Notes: generated by a model not told the origin, from the letters alone. A DNA stretch of 60,858 nucleotides from Chloroflexota bacterium (GCA_003577005.1 QEUW01000011.1:1-60858), one strand, 5' to 3'; numbered from the stretch's first letter, positions 22,583 to 36,149 are shown. Made by a program: numbers and translations.

Positions 22583-25360
22583 ATGACCATCGAACCCCAA
22601 GAACGCCTGCGCTCCACCATTCGCCTGTTGGGCAACCTGCTGGGCGAGACGATCATCGAGCAAGAGGGCCAGGAGCTCTTTGACGTTGAGGAGAAGATTC
22701 GCGCCCTCTCCAAGGCGTGGCGGAGCGGCGAGGCTGCTGCGCTCGATGAGATTCGCCGTCTCGTGCCCGGGTTGATCGACGACCTGCCGCGCGGGTTGGG
22801 TGTGCTCAAGGCCTTTACTACCTATTTTCAGTTGGTCAATCTCGCCGAAGAGCAGGCGCGCGTCAACATCTTGCGCGAGCGGGCGCGCATCGCGCAAGAG
22901 CACCGCATCCCCATGAGCGAGACGATCGCCGATGCGGTGCGCCGTTTGCAGGCGGCTGGGCACCCGGCTGACGAAGTGCGGCTGCTCCTGGCTGACCTGC
23001 TGATCATGCCGGTTTTTACTGCGCATCCCACCGAATCCAAACGCCGGGCCATCCTGCAGCGGCACAAAGAGATCGCCGGCCTGCTACGCACCCACGAACG
23101 GCTGGACTTGCTGCCCAAAGAAGAAGAGCAGATCATCACCCGGCTGCGTGAGAACATCACGCTTCTCTGGCAGAGTGATGAAACACGCGACCGCCGCCTG
23201 ACCGTAATGGACGAGGTACGCAACGGGATGTACTACTTCGAGAACACCGTGCTGAACCTGGTCCCCCTGATCTATGATGAACTGGAACGGGCGCTGGCTG
23301 AATACTATCCGGGTGAGCAATTTACCATCCCTCATTTTCTGCGCTACGGCTCGTGGATCGGCGGTGATCGCGACGGCAATCCTTTTGTGACATTGGATGT
23401 AACGGAAGAGGCCATCCGCGAGCAAAAAGAGACGATCCTCAAGCATTACAACACGCTGGTGGACCAGCTTTACAACCAGCTCAGTTCGGCGACGACGCGG
23501 GTGGGGTTTAGCCCGGAATTGCTCGCCAGCATCGAGCGTGATTTTGAACTGGTGCCAACGGCAGAATACGAGGTGTTGCAACGCTTTCGCCTGGAGCCCT
23601 ACCGCCAGAAGCTGATCTTGATGTTCCGCCGGCTGCGCGCCGCGCGCGCCGAGAACGAGGAACCGTGGCGGACGCGCAGCTATGACCCGCGCGCCTATCA
23701 TCACGCCAGCGAATTTCTACAAGACCTCTATCTGATCCGCGACAGCCTGCTGGCGAACAAAGGCGAACGGTTGGCCCAGAGCGACCTGGCGCGGCTGATC
23801 CGCAGCGCCGAGGTCTTTGGGTTTCACCTGGCGACGCTAGACATCCGCCAACACGCCGAACGATTGCGCACCGCCATGGCCGAGATCTTTGCCCACTATG
23901 GTCTGGCAGCGGATTACGCCAATCTGCCCGAAGCAGAGCGGGTGGCCCTGTTGAGCGCCGAAATCAGCAGCAAGCGCCCGCTCACGGCGCGGCTCCACTT
24001 TAGCGACGAAACCAACGAGACGGTGGCGCTCTTCCGCTTGATCCGCCACGCTCATGAACAGGTGGACGAGCAGGCCATCCAGACCTTTATCATCAGCATG
24101 ACGACCCAATTGAGCAACGTGTTGGAGGTGCTCCTCTTTGCCCGCGACGCCGATCTCTTTGGCAAGCTGGATGTGACGCCTCTCTTCGAGACGATCGAAG
24201 ATCTGCAAAACGCACCGGCGATCATGGCCGATCTCTTTGCCGACTCGACCTATCAGGAGCATCTGGTCGCCCGCGGCAACCACCAACAGATCATGATCGG
24301 CTACAGCGACTCCAACAAAGATGGGGGCTATCTGCGCGCCAACTGGATGCTCTACCAGGCGCAGCGCAATCTGGCGCGCGTCTGTGCCCAGCATGGCGTC
24401 CAGCTCACGCTCTTTCATGGTCGCGGGGGCACGCTTGGGCGCGGCGGCGGCCCCACCAACCGTGCTATCCTGGCCCAGCCGCCTGAGTCTGTGCGCGGCC
24501 GGCTCAAGATCACCGAACAGGGCGAGGTCATTAGCAGTCGCTATGATAACCCTGACATCGCCCACCGCCATCTGGAACAGGTGGTCAATGCCGTTTTGTT
24601 GTCGAGTGTGCAGCGCACCGAACACCCACAGGAAACGACCTGGGCAACGCTAGTGGAGAAGATCAGCCAGCGTGCTTACACCCAATATCGTACATTGGTG
24701 AAGAAACCTGCTTTTCTCCGCTACTTTCACGAAACGACGCCCATCGACCATATCGACCGGCTCAACATCGGCTCCCGGCCGGCCCGGCGCAAAAAGACCG
24801 AGGAGATCAGCGACCTGCGCGCCATCCCGTGGGTCTTCTCGTGGACCCAAGCGCGCGTCAATCTGCCCAGTTGGTACGGCGTGGGTAGCGCACTGGAATG
24901 GTGGGTAGAGGAAGGCGGTGAAACCGAGAAAATGGAGGGGCGGGAGAGCCGGTTGGCTCAGTTGCGCGAGATGTACCGCGAGTGGCCCTTCTTTACCACC
25001 GTACTTGACAACGTTCAGGTGGGTTTATGCAAGGGGGATATCGAGATTGCCGCCCTCTACGCAGAATTGACCGATGCTGGCGTGCGCGCCGAGGTCTTCA
25101 GCGACCTCGAAGCTGAGTTCGAGCGTACTCGCAACCTGGTGCTGGCGATCACCGGCTATGGCGAACTGCTGGACAATGAACAGTGGCTCCAGCGCAGCAT
25201 CAAGTTGCGCAACCCGTATGTCGATCCGCTCAACTACTTGCAGATCGCTCTGTTGCGCCGTTTGCAGAGCGATCCACCGCCGGCCAATATCGAACAACTG
25301 CGCCAGGCCATGCTGCTTTCGGTCAACGGCATCGCCGCCGGTCTACAGAATACAGGATAG
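22583..25360 (+). CDS. ppc: phosphoenolpyruvate carboxylase
   Basis: A 925-residue enzyme that carboxylates PEP to oxaloacetate, refilling the TCA cycle. Conserved motifs are [11 protein letters not shown] (catalytic His), [21 protein letters not shown], the glycine loop [12 protein letters not shown] and [15 protein letters not shown]. Length is normal. The ATG at 22583 (MTIEPQE) is preferred because the upstream frame is repeat-derived. Its position inside an amino acid cluster may balance carbon flow from pyruvate and PEP, but no regulatory link is visible. Confidence 0.97.
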   Translation: MTIEPQERLRSTIRLLGNLLGETIIEQEGQELFDVEEKIRALSKAWRSGEAAALDEIRRLVPGLIDDLPRGLGVLKAFTTYFQLVNLAEEQARVNILRERARIAQEHRIPMSETIADAVRRLQAAGHPADEVRLLLADLLIMPVFTAHPTESKRRAILQRHKEIAGLLRTHERLDLLPKEEEQIITRLRENITLLWQSDETRDRRLTVMDEVRNGMYYFENTVLNLVPLIYDELERALAEYYPGEQFTIPHFLRYGSWIGGDRDGNPFVTLDVTEEAIREQKETILKHYNTLVDQLYNQLSSATTRVGFSPELLASIERDFELVPTAEYEVLQRFRLEPYRQKLILMFRRLRAARAENEEPWRTRSYDPRAYHHASEFLQDLYLIRDSLLANKGERLAQSDLARLIRSAEVFGFHLATLDIRQHAERLRTAMAEIFAHYGLAADYANLPEAERVALLSAEISSKRPLTARLHFSDETNETVALFRLIRHAHEQVDEQAIQTFIISMTTQLSNVLEVLLFARDADLFGKLDVTPLFETIEDLQNAPAIMADLFADSTYQEHLVARGNHQQIMIGYSDSNKDGGYLRANWMLYQAQRNLARVCAQHGVQLTLFHGRGGTLGRGGGPTNRAILAQPPESVRGRLKITEQGEVISSRYDNPDIAHRHLEQVVNAVLLSSVQRTEHPQETTWATLVEKISQRAYTQYRTLVKKPAFLRYFHETTPIDHIDRLNIGSRPARRKKTEEISDLRAIPWVFSWTQARVNLPSWYGVGSALEWWVEEGGETEKMEGRESRLAQLREMYREWPFFTTVLDNVQVGLCKGDIEIAALYAELTDAGVRAEVFSDLEAEFERTRNLVLAITGYGELLDNEQWLQRSIKLRNPYVDPLNYLQIALLRRLQSDPPPANIEQLRQAMLLSVNGIAAGLQNTG

Positions 25361-25362
25361 TG

Positions 25363-25480
25363 TTAATGGTCAATTGTCAACGGTTAATTGCCAATGATCA
25401 ATGGTGAACGCTGCACAGTGATTTCACCGGAGCAAACATCACGGCACGAATGCGATTCAACATTAACAATTGACCATTGA
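25363..25480. repeat. inverted-repeat element with TCAATTG/TCAATGG heptamers
   Basis: 25363-25408 repeats TCAATGG/TCAATTG-like units and 25456-25480 carries the complement (TTAACAATTGACCATTGA). It lies between ppc and the HAD gene. Confidence 0.75.
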
Positions 25481-25494
25481 GTTAGGCAATTATT

Positions 25495-26259
25495 GTGTCT
25501 GAACCGCTCTCCACAGTAGATGGTCTACTAATTGATATCGAGGGTGTGCTTTTACACGGCTGCGAGATTGTACCGGGGGCGCGCGAGGCAATCGAGCGTC
25601 TGCGCCAGCGGGACATGCCGCACCGGTTTGTGACCAATACGACGATCTACTGCCGTTACACCATGTTGGAGCGGCTGCGGGCGTTGGGCTTTGCAGTCGG
25701 GATCGACGAACTCTACACCGCTACCTATGCCGCGGCAAAATATCTGCGCGAACAGGGAGCGCGCAGTTACTATCCGCTGCTGCTGCCCGATGCACAACTG
25801 GAGTTCACGGGCATCGATGTGGATGAGGAGAACCCGGAGTTTGTGGTCGTGGGTGACATGGGCGCCAGTTTCAACTTTATCCGGCTGAACATGGCCATGC
25901 GGGCGGTGCTCAGCGGGGCGCGATTGGTGGCGCTCCACAAGAAACGGCTCTGGCGCACAGAAGAGGGCCTCTTTCTCGACGCCGGTCCCTTTGTCGTAGC
26001 GCTGGAATATGCCACCGGGGTGACTGCCGAAGTGGTGGGCAAACCGAGTCCCGCCTATTTCCGCCTGGCGCTCGAACAGCTGGGGCTGCCACCCGACCGC
26101 GTCGCTATGATCGGCGAGGATGTCGAGGTGGATATTCGCGGGGCGCAACGGGTGGGCATGCAGGGCTGGCTGGTCAAGACCGGTCGCTTCCGCCGCGAGG
26201 ACCTGGCGCGCGGCATCTGGCCCGACCGGGTGCTGGAGAGCATTGCCGATCTTTTGTAG
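25495..26259 (+). CDS. HAD-IIA family hydrolase
   Basis: A 254-residue phosphatase-like protein starting with GTG. HAD motif I is [12 protein letters not shown]: the nucleophile Asp is present, but the usual second Asp is Glu (DxE), as in atypical HAD-IIA subgroups such as LHPP-like proteins with DISGVL. Motif II is FVTNTT, motif III is the Lys in GKPSP, and motif IV is [12 protein letters not shown] cap domain sits between motifs II and III. The substrate is unknown; subgroup members act on small phosphates or phospho-amino acids. Confidence 0.88.
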   Translation: MSEPLSTVDGLLIDIEGVLLHGCEIVPGAREAIERLRQRDMPHRFVTNTTIYCRYTMLERLRALGFAVGIDELYTATYAAAKYLREQGARSYYPLLLPDAQLEFTGIDVDEENPEFVVVGDMGASFNFIRLNMAMRAVLSGARLVALHKKRLWRTEEGLFLDAGPFVVALEYATGVTAEVVGKPSPAYFRLALEQLGLPPDRVAMIGEDVEVDIRGAQRVGMQGWLVKTGRFRREDLARGIWPDRVLESIADLL

Positions 26260-26297
26260 CGGGTGTAGGGCCAAACTGGCTATCGGTAGCGGTCAAC

Positions 26298-26425
26298 GCT
26301 GTCAGCGGGTTATGGGAACGAATTGAGCGGATGCTTGCCACATAAAATCCGTTCCCATTCGCTCACATTGGAACGGATTTGCTTCGGCCTATCCGTTCAA
26401 TCCAATCCCAGAATCCGCTGACAGC
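26298..26425. repeat. inverted-repeat element with GCTGTCAGCGG ends
   Basis: GCTGTCAGCGGGTTATGGGA at the left and its imperfect complement at 26406-26425 enclose repeated ATCCGTTC / GAACGGAT units. Same family as 10792-10914. It lies before cimA. Confidence 0.75.
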
Positions 26426-26512
26426 TTTTACACTCAATATGACATTGTTGCGTCACGCAAACGCAGCAGTTAGCATTCAACAGGTTTGTGGCACCGAAGG
26501 TAAAACAGTTCA

Positions 26513-28148
<1,636 letters not shown>

Positions 28149-28156
<8 letters not shown>

Positions 28157-28286
28157 TCACGATGAGGCAGCGGAACCGCTCTCGGCTGGATTTATGGCCG
28201 TTTGTGAGGAGTTTCCCAACGAAAACCTTTATCCGACGACGGTGATTTATGAAGCGTTCATCGTCGCTAAATCAGGCAATTTTTAA
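28149..28286 (+). CDS. hypothetical 45-residue protein
   Basis: This small ORF starts GTG 28149 inside the last codons of cimA and ends at TAA 28284-28286, 25 bp before the ilvD start. The acidic sequence (with AVCEEFPNENLYPTTVIYEA) has natural protein-like composition. No ribosome-binding site is seen, so coupling to cimA would be needed. No family recognised. Confidence 0.5.
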
Positions 28287-28310
28287 CATCGGAATCGAGG
28301 GAGAAGTCTA

Positions 28311-30005
<1,695 letters not shown>

Positions 30006-30061
30006 TGGAATCGATGTCATTACCAACTTGAGAAACGTGCCAGACTGAAACAGGACGCTGC

Positions 30062-30832
30062 ATGAACGCTGCTTTCGCCTACCTGGACGCCGCCCAGGCT
30101 ATCCTGGAGCGCATCCGCTCGACGCAGATGGAGGCCATCGCCCGCGCCGCCGACATCTGCACCCATACGATTGCCAACGAGGGGTTGGTGCATCTCTTTG
30201 GCACCGGCCATTCGCGCATCTTTTTGGAAGAGATGTTTCCCCGCCACGGCAGTTTCCCGGGCTTTCATCCCATCGTCGAACTGTCGTTGACCTATCACAA
30301 CCAGGTCGTGGGCGCCAACGGCCAGCGCCAGGCCATGTTTCTGGAACATGTGGAAGGGTTGGGCAAGACGATCTTGCGCAACTTTGTCTTGCGCGCCCCC
30401 GACAGCTTTATCGTCTACTCCAACAGCGGGGTCAACGAAGTTGTCGTCGAGGTGGCGTTGGAAGCCAAGGCGCATGGTCTGCCGGTGATCGCCGTCGTCT
30501 CGCTCGACCACTGTCTCAATGCAAAGCCTTACCACAGCTCGGGCAAACGCCTGCCCGATGTAGCCGACCTCACCATCGACAATTGTACCCCGGCCGGCGA
30601 TGCAATGGTGCGAGTCGAAGGGCTGTCCGACCCGGTGGGCCCCGGCTCGACCATTGGCGCCGCCGCAGTCACGAACGCATTGAAGTCGCTCATCGCCGAA
30701 AAGCTGGCGGCGCTGGGCAAACCGCCCATCGTCCTGACCAGCAGCTATTTTATCGGGAGCGAGGCGTCCAAACGCCAGTTTGACGAGTGCTACGATGACT
30801 ACCGCCGCCGCGTGCGGCGAGTGTACGGATGA
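30062..30832 (+). CDS. SIS domain phosphosugar-binding protein
   Basis: A 256-residue protein of the UPF0309-like SIS group. After an N-terminal helix it has the FGTGHSRIFLEE loop and the FIVYSNSGVNEVVVEVALEAK phosphosugar-binding segment (residues about 119-140). SIS domains isomerise or sense sugar phosphates such as amino-sugar or muramic acid phosphates. Next to it are an AroE-like, a MetE-like and a PfkB gene, suggesting a small catabolic or salvage set. The TGA stop lies at the start of a heptamer repeat. Confidence 0.88.
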   Translation: MNAAFAYLDAAQAILERIRSTQMEAIARAADICTHTIANEGLVHLFGTGHSRIFLEEMFPRHGSFPGFHPIVELSLTYHNQVVGANGQRQAMFLEHVEGLGKTILRNFVLRAPDSFIVYSNSGVNEVVVEVALEAKAHGLPVIAVVSLDHCLNAKPYHSSGKRLPDVADLTIDNCTPAGDAMVRVEGLSDPVGPGSTIGAAAVTNALKSLIAEKLAALGKPPIVLTSSYFIGSEASKRQFDECYDDYRRRVRRVYG

Positions 30833-30902
30833 TACGTGGTGCGTACTGCGTGGTGCGTAGTGCAGATCACGGAGTACGCATCACGCACTACGCATCACGG
30901 AT
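30830..30902. repeat. inverted-repeat element with GTGCGTA heptamers
   Basis: The left arm 30830-30863 (GTGCGTA-CTGCGTG-GTGCGTA) overlaps the stop codon of the SIS gene. The right arm 30873-30902 is TACGCATCACGCACTACGCA and following bases. Confidence 0.85.
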
Positions 30903-30910
30903 AACCAACT

Positions 30911-31849
30911 ATGACGCTTGAACTACGAACTGTCCCCACCATGTACTTTATCGGCGTGACCACAGCCCAATCGTCGATGATGCAGATCTTCCCTCATTGG
31001 ATGGAGGTGTTGGGCCGCCCGGACGTTACGTTGGTGGGCTATGATTGCCAGATCCACGACGACCCGGCGCACTATCACCAGGTCGTCGAGCACATCAAGA
31101 ACGACCCCCTGGCGCTGGGTGCGCTCGTCACGACCCACAAGCTCGACCTGCTCGCCGCCGCCCGCGACCTCTTCGATGAACTCGACCCCTATGCCCAACT
31201 GCTCGATGAAGTATCGTGTATCGCCAAACGCGATGGTAAATTACAAGGCTACGCCATCGACCCCGTGGCAGAAGGCAAGGCACTTCAGTCAATCTTAGGT
31301 GACCGTTACTTTGGGCGCACCAAAGGCAGCGTGCTCTGTTTGGGCGCCGGGGGCGCGGCCGCAGCTATCGTGCTCCACCTGATCAACCGACCCAATCCGG
31401 CGGATCGCCCCAAATACTGTGCGCTGGTTGATATCGACCAGCGCCGGCTCGACCATATACAGGCAATCGTCAACCAGGTGGGGAGCGATATCCAGTTCGA
31501 TTACATTCTCAACGCCGACCCAGCCGAAAACGACCGGCTGCTGGCTGCGCTCACGACGGGCAGCGTGGTCATCAACGCCACGGGCATGGGCAAAGACCTG
31601 CCCGGTTCGCCCCTGACCGAGAAGGCGCAGTTTCCCAAGTTTGGCGTTGTCTGGGAGCTCAACTACCGGGGAGAACGCCAGTTCTTACAACAGGCCCAGA
31701 GCCAACAACAGAAACGCAAACTCAAGGTGGCGGACGGCTGGACTGCTTTTCTCCACGGCTGGACAGGCGTCATCGCCCAGGTCTTGGACCTGAACATCGA
31801 TGCCGCGACCTTCAACCGCCTGAGCCGGATCGCGACCGAGCACCGGTAG
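30911..31849 (+). CDS. shikimate dehydrogenase-like protein
   Basis: A 312-residue two-domain AroE-type protein. The N-terminal domain keeps the catalytic Lys in VTTHKLDLL (family VTxPxK) and the Asp in GYAIDPVAEG (family NTDxxG). The NAD(P) domain has LCLGAGGAAAAIVLHL. The Ser-rich shikimate carboxylate-binding motif of true AroE is not conserved (here TTAQSSMMQIFP), so the substrate is probably not shikimate. Its neighbours are sugar-metabolism genes. Confidence 0.8.
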   Translation: MTLELRTVPTMYFIGVTTAQSSMMQIFPHWMEVLGRPDVTLVGYDCQIHDDPAHYHQVVEHIKNDPLALGALVTTHKLDLLAAARDLFDELDPYAQLLDEVSCIAKRDGKLQGYAIDPVAEGKALQSILGDRYFGRTKGSVLCLGAGGAAAAIVLHLINRPNPADRPKYCALVDIDQRRLDHIQAIVNQVGSDIQFDYILNADPAENDRLLAALTTGSVVINATGMGKDLPGSPLTEKAQFPKFGVVWELNYRGERQFLQQAQSQQQKRKLKVADGWTAFLHGWTGVIAQVLDLNIDAATFNRLSRIATEHR

Positions 31850-31939
31850 AGGCAGATTACATCTGCCCGGCATCCCTCCGCTACCCAGACCGCTAGGCGG
31901 GGCTTACCCTCGCCCTTACCAGGAAAGAACAACGCGCTT

Positions 31940-32974
31940 ATGGAAATCCGGCCCCTCCGCACAACAGTCATTGGCAGCTATCCCTTCCCCTCCTGGTTGG
32001 AATTTGCCAGCCAGCATCTGGATGCCTTTGGCACAGCCGAAGTCGAAGAGATGGTCGAAGATGCTGTCATCGCAGCGATCCACGACCAGACGACAGCGGG
32101 CCTCGACGTGATCACCGATGGCGAGCAGACGCGGCTCGACTTCAATCTCTCGTTCTATGGCTATCTCGACGGGATAGCTCGCGAACAGAAATCACCTCGC
32201 ATCTTTGGCCCCCCAGCGCATGACCAGCGCGGCCGCCACCAGATCGTCGGCGAATTGCGCTCACCGCGCGGACTCGGCGTCATCACCGAGTTCAACCGGC
32301 TCCGCAAACTGGCCCCACCCGGACCCACCCTCAAGGCCAGCGTGCCGGGGCCGTATACGCTCAGCGGCCGTCTGATCCCGAACGCCCAATACCCAGACCG
32401 GTACGCAGTGACCGAGGCTCTGCTGCCTATCGTGCGCAAGGAACTCGAGGATCTGGTGACCGCCGGCTGCACCGAGATCACGGTCGACGAGCCATCGATG
32501 AGTTGCTACGCCTATCGCGAAGACCCGTTGCGTTTTGTGGATCTTTTCAACCGTACGGTGGAGCCGGTGGTTGGCAAATGTTATCTCTCCACCCATCTCT
32601 GTTTTGGCAATTTCAAGGGTCGCGCCGTGGGGCCGCGACGCTATGCGCCCATGTTCCCGGCCTTTCTCGACATGACAGTGGATGAGATCCACGTGGAGAT
32701 GGCGAGTCGCGAGTTTGCCGAGATCGAAATTATCGGCGAGATCGCCCAGCAGCGCCGGGTTGCGGTCGGTATCATCGATGTCAAGAGCTATTACATCGAA
32801 ACGCCTCAGGATGTGGCCGATCGTGTCCGGCTCTGCTTACGGCACGCACCGCCCGACAAACTCGCCTTTGCGCCCGACTGCGGTCTCAGCCAGACTGCTC
32901 GTTGGGCCGCGCGGCTCAAGTTACAGAATATGGTGGCAGGGGTACAGATTGTCCGCCAGGAAACAGGGATTTGA
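31940..32974 (+). CDS. MetE C-terminal-domain-like methyltransferase
   Basis: A 344-residue single-domain protein resembling the C-terminal catalytic half of cobalamin-independent methionine synthase. It starts with TTVIGSYPFP (typical of the domain). Zinc-ligand-like residues are His and Cys in STHLCFGN, Glu in HVEMASRE and Cys in APDCGLSQTA. Such 'core MetE' proteins lack the folate-binding N-terminal half and may use other methyl donors or act on other thiols. It is followed 7 bp later by the sugar kinase, so probably co-transcribed. Confidence 0.85.
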   Translation: MEIRPLRTTVIGSYPFPSWLEFASQHLDAFGTAEVEEMVEDAVIAAIHDQTTAGLDVITDGEQTRLDFNLSFYGYLDGIAREQKSPRIFGPPAHDQRGRHQIVGELRSPRGLGVITEFNRLRKLAPPGPTLKASVPGPYTLSGRLIPNAQYPDRYAVTEALLPIVRKELEDLVTAGCTEITVDEPSMSCYAYREDPLRFVDLFNRTVEPVVGKCYLSTHLCFGNFKGRAVGPRRYAPMFPAFLDMTVDEIHVEMASREFAEIEIIGEIAQQRRVAVGIIDVKSYYIETPQDVADRVRLCLRHAPPDKLAFAPDCGLSQTARWAARLKLQNMVAGVQIVRQETGI

Positions 32975-32981
32975 CAATCCT

Positions 32982-33929
32982 ATGTTTGTCATCATTGGCA
33001 CGGCCAACATCGATCTGCTCATTTCCGGTTTTGAGCAGATGCCCATCGTCCACGGGGATGAATTTACGACCGATAGCCTGGTCTTTTGCGAAGAACCGCT
33101 GCAACTGGTGTTGGGTGGCAATGGCGCCAATTGCGCGTATGCCCTGGCCGGTTTAGGCGCGCCAACTAGCCTGTGCAGCGCAGTCGGCGCGGATGAGTTG
33201 GGGCGGATCGTACATGGCTGGCTAGCCGAACAGGGGGTCGGTCTAGCCGGTTTTGTCCACCATCCAAGCTGCGCCACGGCCTACACCACCATCGTCTCGG
33301 ACCGTTCGCGCAATCGATTGGCCTTTCACCACCCCGGCGCGCTGGCGGCTTATACGCTCGCCGATATCCCTGTCGAATTATTAGCTGGGGCCAGTGTCGT
33401 GTTGGCGACCGGCTTTACGATCATGCCACAACTGCGCCCGGCCGGGTTTGCCCAGGCGCTGACGACCGCCCGTGAGCACGGTGCTTTGACCGCCCTCGAC
33501 ATCGGGCCCGCAATCGGCAACCCAACCGCGCTGGCTGAACTGGCTCCGCTGTTGGAGAGTGTCGACTATTTGATCGCCAACCGCCACGAACTATCGATCT
33601 GCACGGGCGAGACAAGCGTCGAGCGCGGCGCTCAAACCTTGCTCGCTGCCGGCGCCCGCTGTGTGATTGTCAAACAGGGCGGCGCCGGAGCGACGCTGTT
33701 TCAACCCGGACGCCAGGTGCATGTCCCCGCCTTTGCGGTCGAGGTTTATTCTACCGTTGGGGCGGGCGATGCCTTCAATGCCGGGCTGCTCTTTGCCCGC
33801 CAACAAGGCGCAACGCTGGAGGAGGCAGTGCGCTTTGGCAATGCCGCGGCAGCCTTGGTCATCTCTTCCGGGCGCGGCATCCTCGGCTGCCCGAGCCTAG
33901 CCCGTGTCATTGAATTTATGCGGCGCTAG
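32982..33929 (+). CDS. PfkB-family carbohydrate kinase
   Basis: A 315-residue ribokinase-fold kinase. It has the N-terminal GGNGANCAYALAGLGA motif, and the C-terminal signature YSTVGAGDAFNAGLLFA with the catalytic Asp and anion hole. It phosphorylates a sugar or nucleoside with ATP; substrate unknown. The start at ATG 32982 gives the standard FVIIGTANIDLL N-terminus. It is the end of the SIS/AroE/MetE/PfkB set. Confidence 0.9.
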   Translation: MFVIIGTANIDLLISGFEQMPIVHGDEFTTDSLVFCEEPLQLVLGGNGANCAYALAGLGAPTSLCSAVGADELGRIVHGWLAEQGVGLAGFVHHPSCATAYTTIVSDRSRNRLAFHHPGALAAYTLADIPVELLAGASVVLATGFTIMPQLRPAGFAQALTTAREHGALTALDIGPAIGNPTALAELAPLLESVDYLIANRHELSICTGETSVERGAQTLLAAGARCVIVKQGGAGATLFQPGRQVHVPAFAVEVYSTVGAGDAFNAGLLFARQQGATLEEAVRFGNAAAALVISSGRGILGCPSLARVIEFMRR

Positions 33930-34134
33930 TGCCGTTACAAGCAAGGTGTTCGGTGAGGAAGGGCGCAAGCATTGTCGGCGAGCCGCCGGGGGGATGATGC
34001 CGAAAATGTTGCCTGATTCTGCCTCTTTTGCATTCCGACCGGCATTCCGGGAAAGGGCTGGTACTCGTTTGCATGATCAGAGCCTCGCCAGCGCTTTCCC
34101 GGAATGCTCGCCTCGCCCTCTTAGCGGTTGATGG

Positions 34135-34163
34135 TTGACAAAGGGCGCCGGCGCACATAGAAT
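34135..34163 (+). promoter_or_regulatory. sigma70-type promoter
   Basis: TTGACA at 34135-34140, a 17-bp spacer, then TAGAAT at 34158-34163. A MITE-like element lies between it and the next gene, so it would be transcribed into that gene's 5' UTR. Confidence 0.7.
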
Positions 34164-34191
34164 AGCGGCGACGAGAAGCGGTAGGGGCGTA

Positions 34192-34324
34192 AGAACCTGT
34201 TTGAACAGGGGGCTCCACGCTGGTGCGTGTACCTGCAAGGTGCGTGGCGCCTCATAAATGCCCGGCGGCCCAGGTGCATCGCACGCTTCGAGTGCAACGC
34301 ACCAACCCTTTTCAAACAGCCTCT
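34192..34324. repeat. MITE-like palindromic element, copy 3
   Basis: Terminal repeats AGAACCTGTTTGAA and TTCAAACAGCCTCT (imperfect inverted pair) enclose degenerate GGTGCG ... GTGCAACGCACC arms. A TA dinucleotide abuts both ends. About 133 bp, no ORF. Confidence 0.75.
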
Positions 34325-34334
34325 AAGCAAAACA

Positions 34335-35252
34335 ATGATGCGAATGAATCTGGCCGATACCTGGCACGAAATGAGGATACGTCTCGCTGCCCTGCGACAG
34401 CGAGGTCCAGAAGCGGCGACCAAACCGATGGATTACCGCGACCGTATTAGTGTGGTCTCGTGGTTGCTGGTCTTTGGTCTGGGTCTCAGCCTGCTTTACA
34501 GCCTGCCTACACGCGTGTTGACCTTCAACGCGCTCGGTTCGCCCATCAGCATTCCGCTCACAGAGACCTCGGTAGCGGCTGTCTTTCTAGCGGTTTTGGC
34601 CGCCGTGGGCGCAAACAGCATTGTCAGCCTCCACCCCTACTACCTCGCACACGCACACCGGCGCAACTGGAACTGGTCGTTTTGGGCATTGCCCATGGCC
34701 TTGACTTTGATCTCAACCTTTGTGCTCCCGCTCACCCCGCCCGGCCCTATCCAGGTCTTGGCGCTGTTGTTGAGTGGTGCGCTGCTGGCGCTGGCCTACT
34801 TCTGCCTGTATGCAACAGTAGAGCGCGGTCAGGCAGGGTTCCGGCGTGCTCGTTTTGTCTTGGACGCACTCGCTTATGGTTCAGCGCTGGTACTCTTTCT
34901 CTTTGTCTACCAGACGCGCACACGCAGCCTCTTTTCGGGTACGCTGGTCGCCATGACCGCCATTCTGCTGGCGGTGGAGATCTTGCGGACAACCGTAGGC
35001 CGGTCGCGGCTCGTGCTCCACTACAGCGCCATCATTGGCCTGATCTTGGGCCAGGTGACCTGGGCGCTCAACTACTGGCTCTTGCCCGGCCTTACCGGCG
35101 GGTTGCTGCTGCTGCTCATCTTCTATTTGCTGGTGGGTATCGCGCAACAGGGGCTACAAGACCGCCTCAACCGCCGCGTGTTGCTCGAATTTACCATCTT
35201 CGCCATCGTTGCATTGATTCTGATTGGCCTGGTGGGGCCAGGGTTTGGTTAA
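34335..35252 (+). CDS. polytopic membrane protein of unknown function
   Basis: About 305 residues with seven or eight hydrophobic helices (for example SVVSWLLVFGLGLSLLY, VAAVFLAVLAAVGANSIV, GLILGQVTWALNYWLL, IFAIVALILIGLVG). It resembles uncharacterised integral membrane proteins of Chloroflexota; no transport or enzyme motif is visible. The start is ATG 34335 or another ATG within 9 bp; the longer frame upstream is translated repeat and unlikely. It overlaps nothing and is followed 3 bp later by the TPR gene. Confidence 0.82.
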   Translation: MMRMNLADTWHEMRIRLAALRQRGPEAATKPMDYRDRISVVSWLLVFGLGLSLLYSLPTRVLTFNALGSPISIPLTETSVAAVFLAVLAAVGANSIVSLHPYYLAHAHRRNWNWSFWALPMALTLISTFVLPLTPPGPIQVLALLLSGALLALAYFCLYATVERGQAGFRRARFVLDALAYGSALVLFLFVYQTRTRSLFSGTLVAMTAILLAVEILRTTVGRSRLVLHYSAIIGLILGQVTWALNYWLLPGLTGGLLLLLIFYLLVGIAQQGLQDRLNRRVLLEFTIFAIVALILIGLVGPGFG

Positions 35253-35255
35253 CCT

Positions 35256-36149
35256 ATGAACACTGGAGCTAGCAGTGGATTTGCCCAAGACATCGATGAT
35301 CTGTGGGATTATCAACAACCGGCTGAGAGTGAAGCTCGCTTCCGCCAGGCGCTGGCGCAAAGCGCCCCTCGATCGGAATATTACATCGAATTGCTGACAC
35401 AAATTGCACGTGCGCAAGGATTGCAGCGCAATTTTGTCGCCGCCCACGCCACGCTCGATGCAGCGGTCGAGTTGCTCACAGCGTCTTACCGGCGCGCGCC
35501 GCTCCGCATCTTGCTCGAACGGGGCCGTCTGTACAATTCGGACGGAGACCGGGCGCAGGCCCGGCCTTTCTTCCTCCAGGCCTGGGAGCAGGCGCAGGCT
35601 GCGGATGAAGATTTCTTTGCGGTGGATGCCGCCCACATGCTGGGGATCGTCGAACCACCAGACCAGCAGTTGATGTGGAATCTCCGGGCGATGGAGATGG
35701 CAGAGCACTCAGCCAACCCGCGCACCCGTCGTTGGCTCGGCTCGCTCTACAATAACATCGGCTGGAGCTATCATGAACTGGGGCGCGACGAGGAGGCGCT
35801 GGTGACCTTTGAAAAGGCGCTCACCTGGCGCAAGGAAGCCGGCCAATCTAGGGAAATCCGTATCGCCCACTGGTGCGTTGGCCGCATCCTCCGCGCGCTG
35901 GGCCGCACCGAAGAAGCGCTGGCCGTACAGCGCCAGCTGGCTGAAGAGTGGGCTGCCACCGGCACAAGCGATGGATATGTCGATGAGGAGTTGGGCGAAT
36001 GTTTGCTGGCCTTGCATCGTCCGGACGAAGCCGCTCCTCATTTCACCCGCGCATACGAGCTGTTGAGCCAGGACCCCTGGCTGGTCGCCAACGAACCCCA
36101 CCGGCTGAAACGTCTCGCCACACTAGGCCAATCGCCGCCCCAAAATTGA
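35256..36149 (+). CDS. TPR repeat protein
   Basis: A 297-residue soluble protein made of tetratricopeptide-like helical repeats. The clearest is NNIGWSYHELGRDEEALVTF; others lie around VGRILRALGRTEEALAVQ and LGECLLALHRPDEAAPHF. TPR arrays mediate protein-protein contacts. Its start is 3 bp after the stop of the membrane protein, so the two are probably an operon and perhaps partners. No enzymatic domain. Confidence 0.85.
   Translation: MNTGASSGFAQDIDDLWDYQQPAESEARFRQALAQSAPRSEYYIELLTQIARAQGLQRNFVAAHATLDAAVELLTASYRRAPLRILLERGRLYNSDGDRAQARPFFLQAWEQAQAADEDFFAVDAAHMLGIVEPPDQQLMWNLRAMEMAEHSANPRTRRWLGSLYNNIGWSYHELGRDEEALVTFEKALTWRKEAGQSREIRIAHWCVGRILRALGRTEEALAVQRQLAEEWAATGTSDGYVDEELGECLLALHRPDEAAPHFTRAYELLSQDPWLVANEPHRLKRLATLGQSPPQN

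Noticed and set aside
34227..34334. N-terminal extension of the membrane protein at 34335
   Set aside because: It is translated palindromic-element sequence; the same kind of peptide ([10 protein letters not shown] / CIARFECNAP) appears wherever the element is read, so it is not a conserved protein part.
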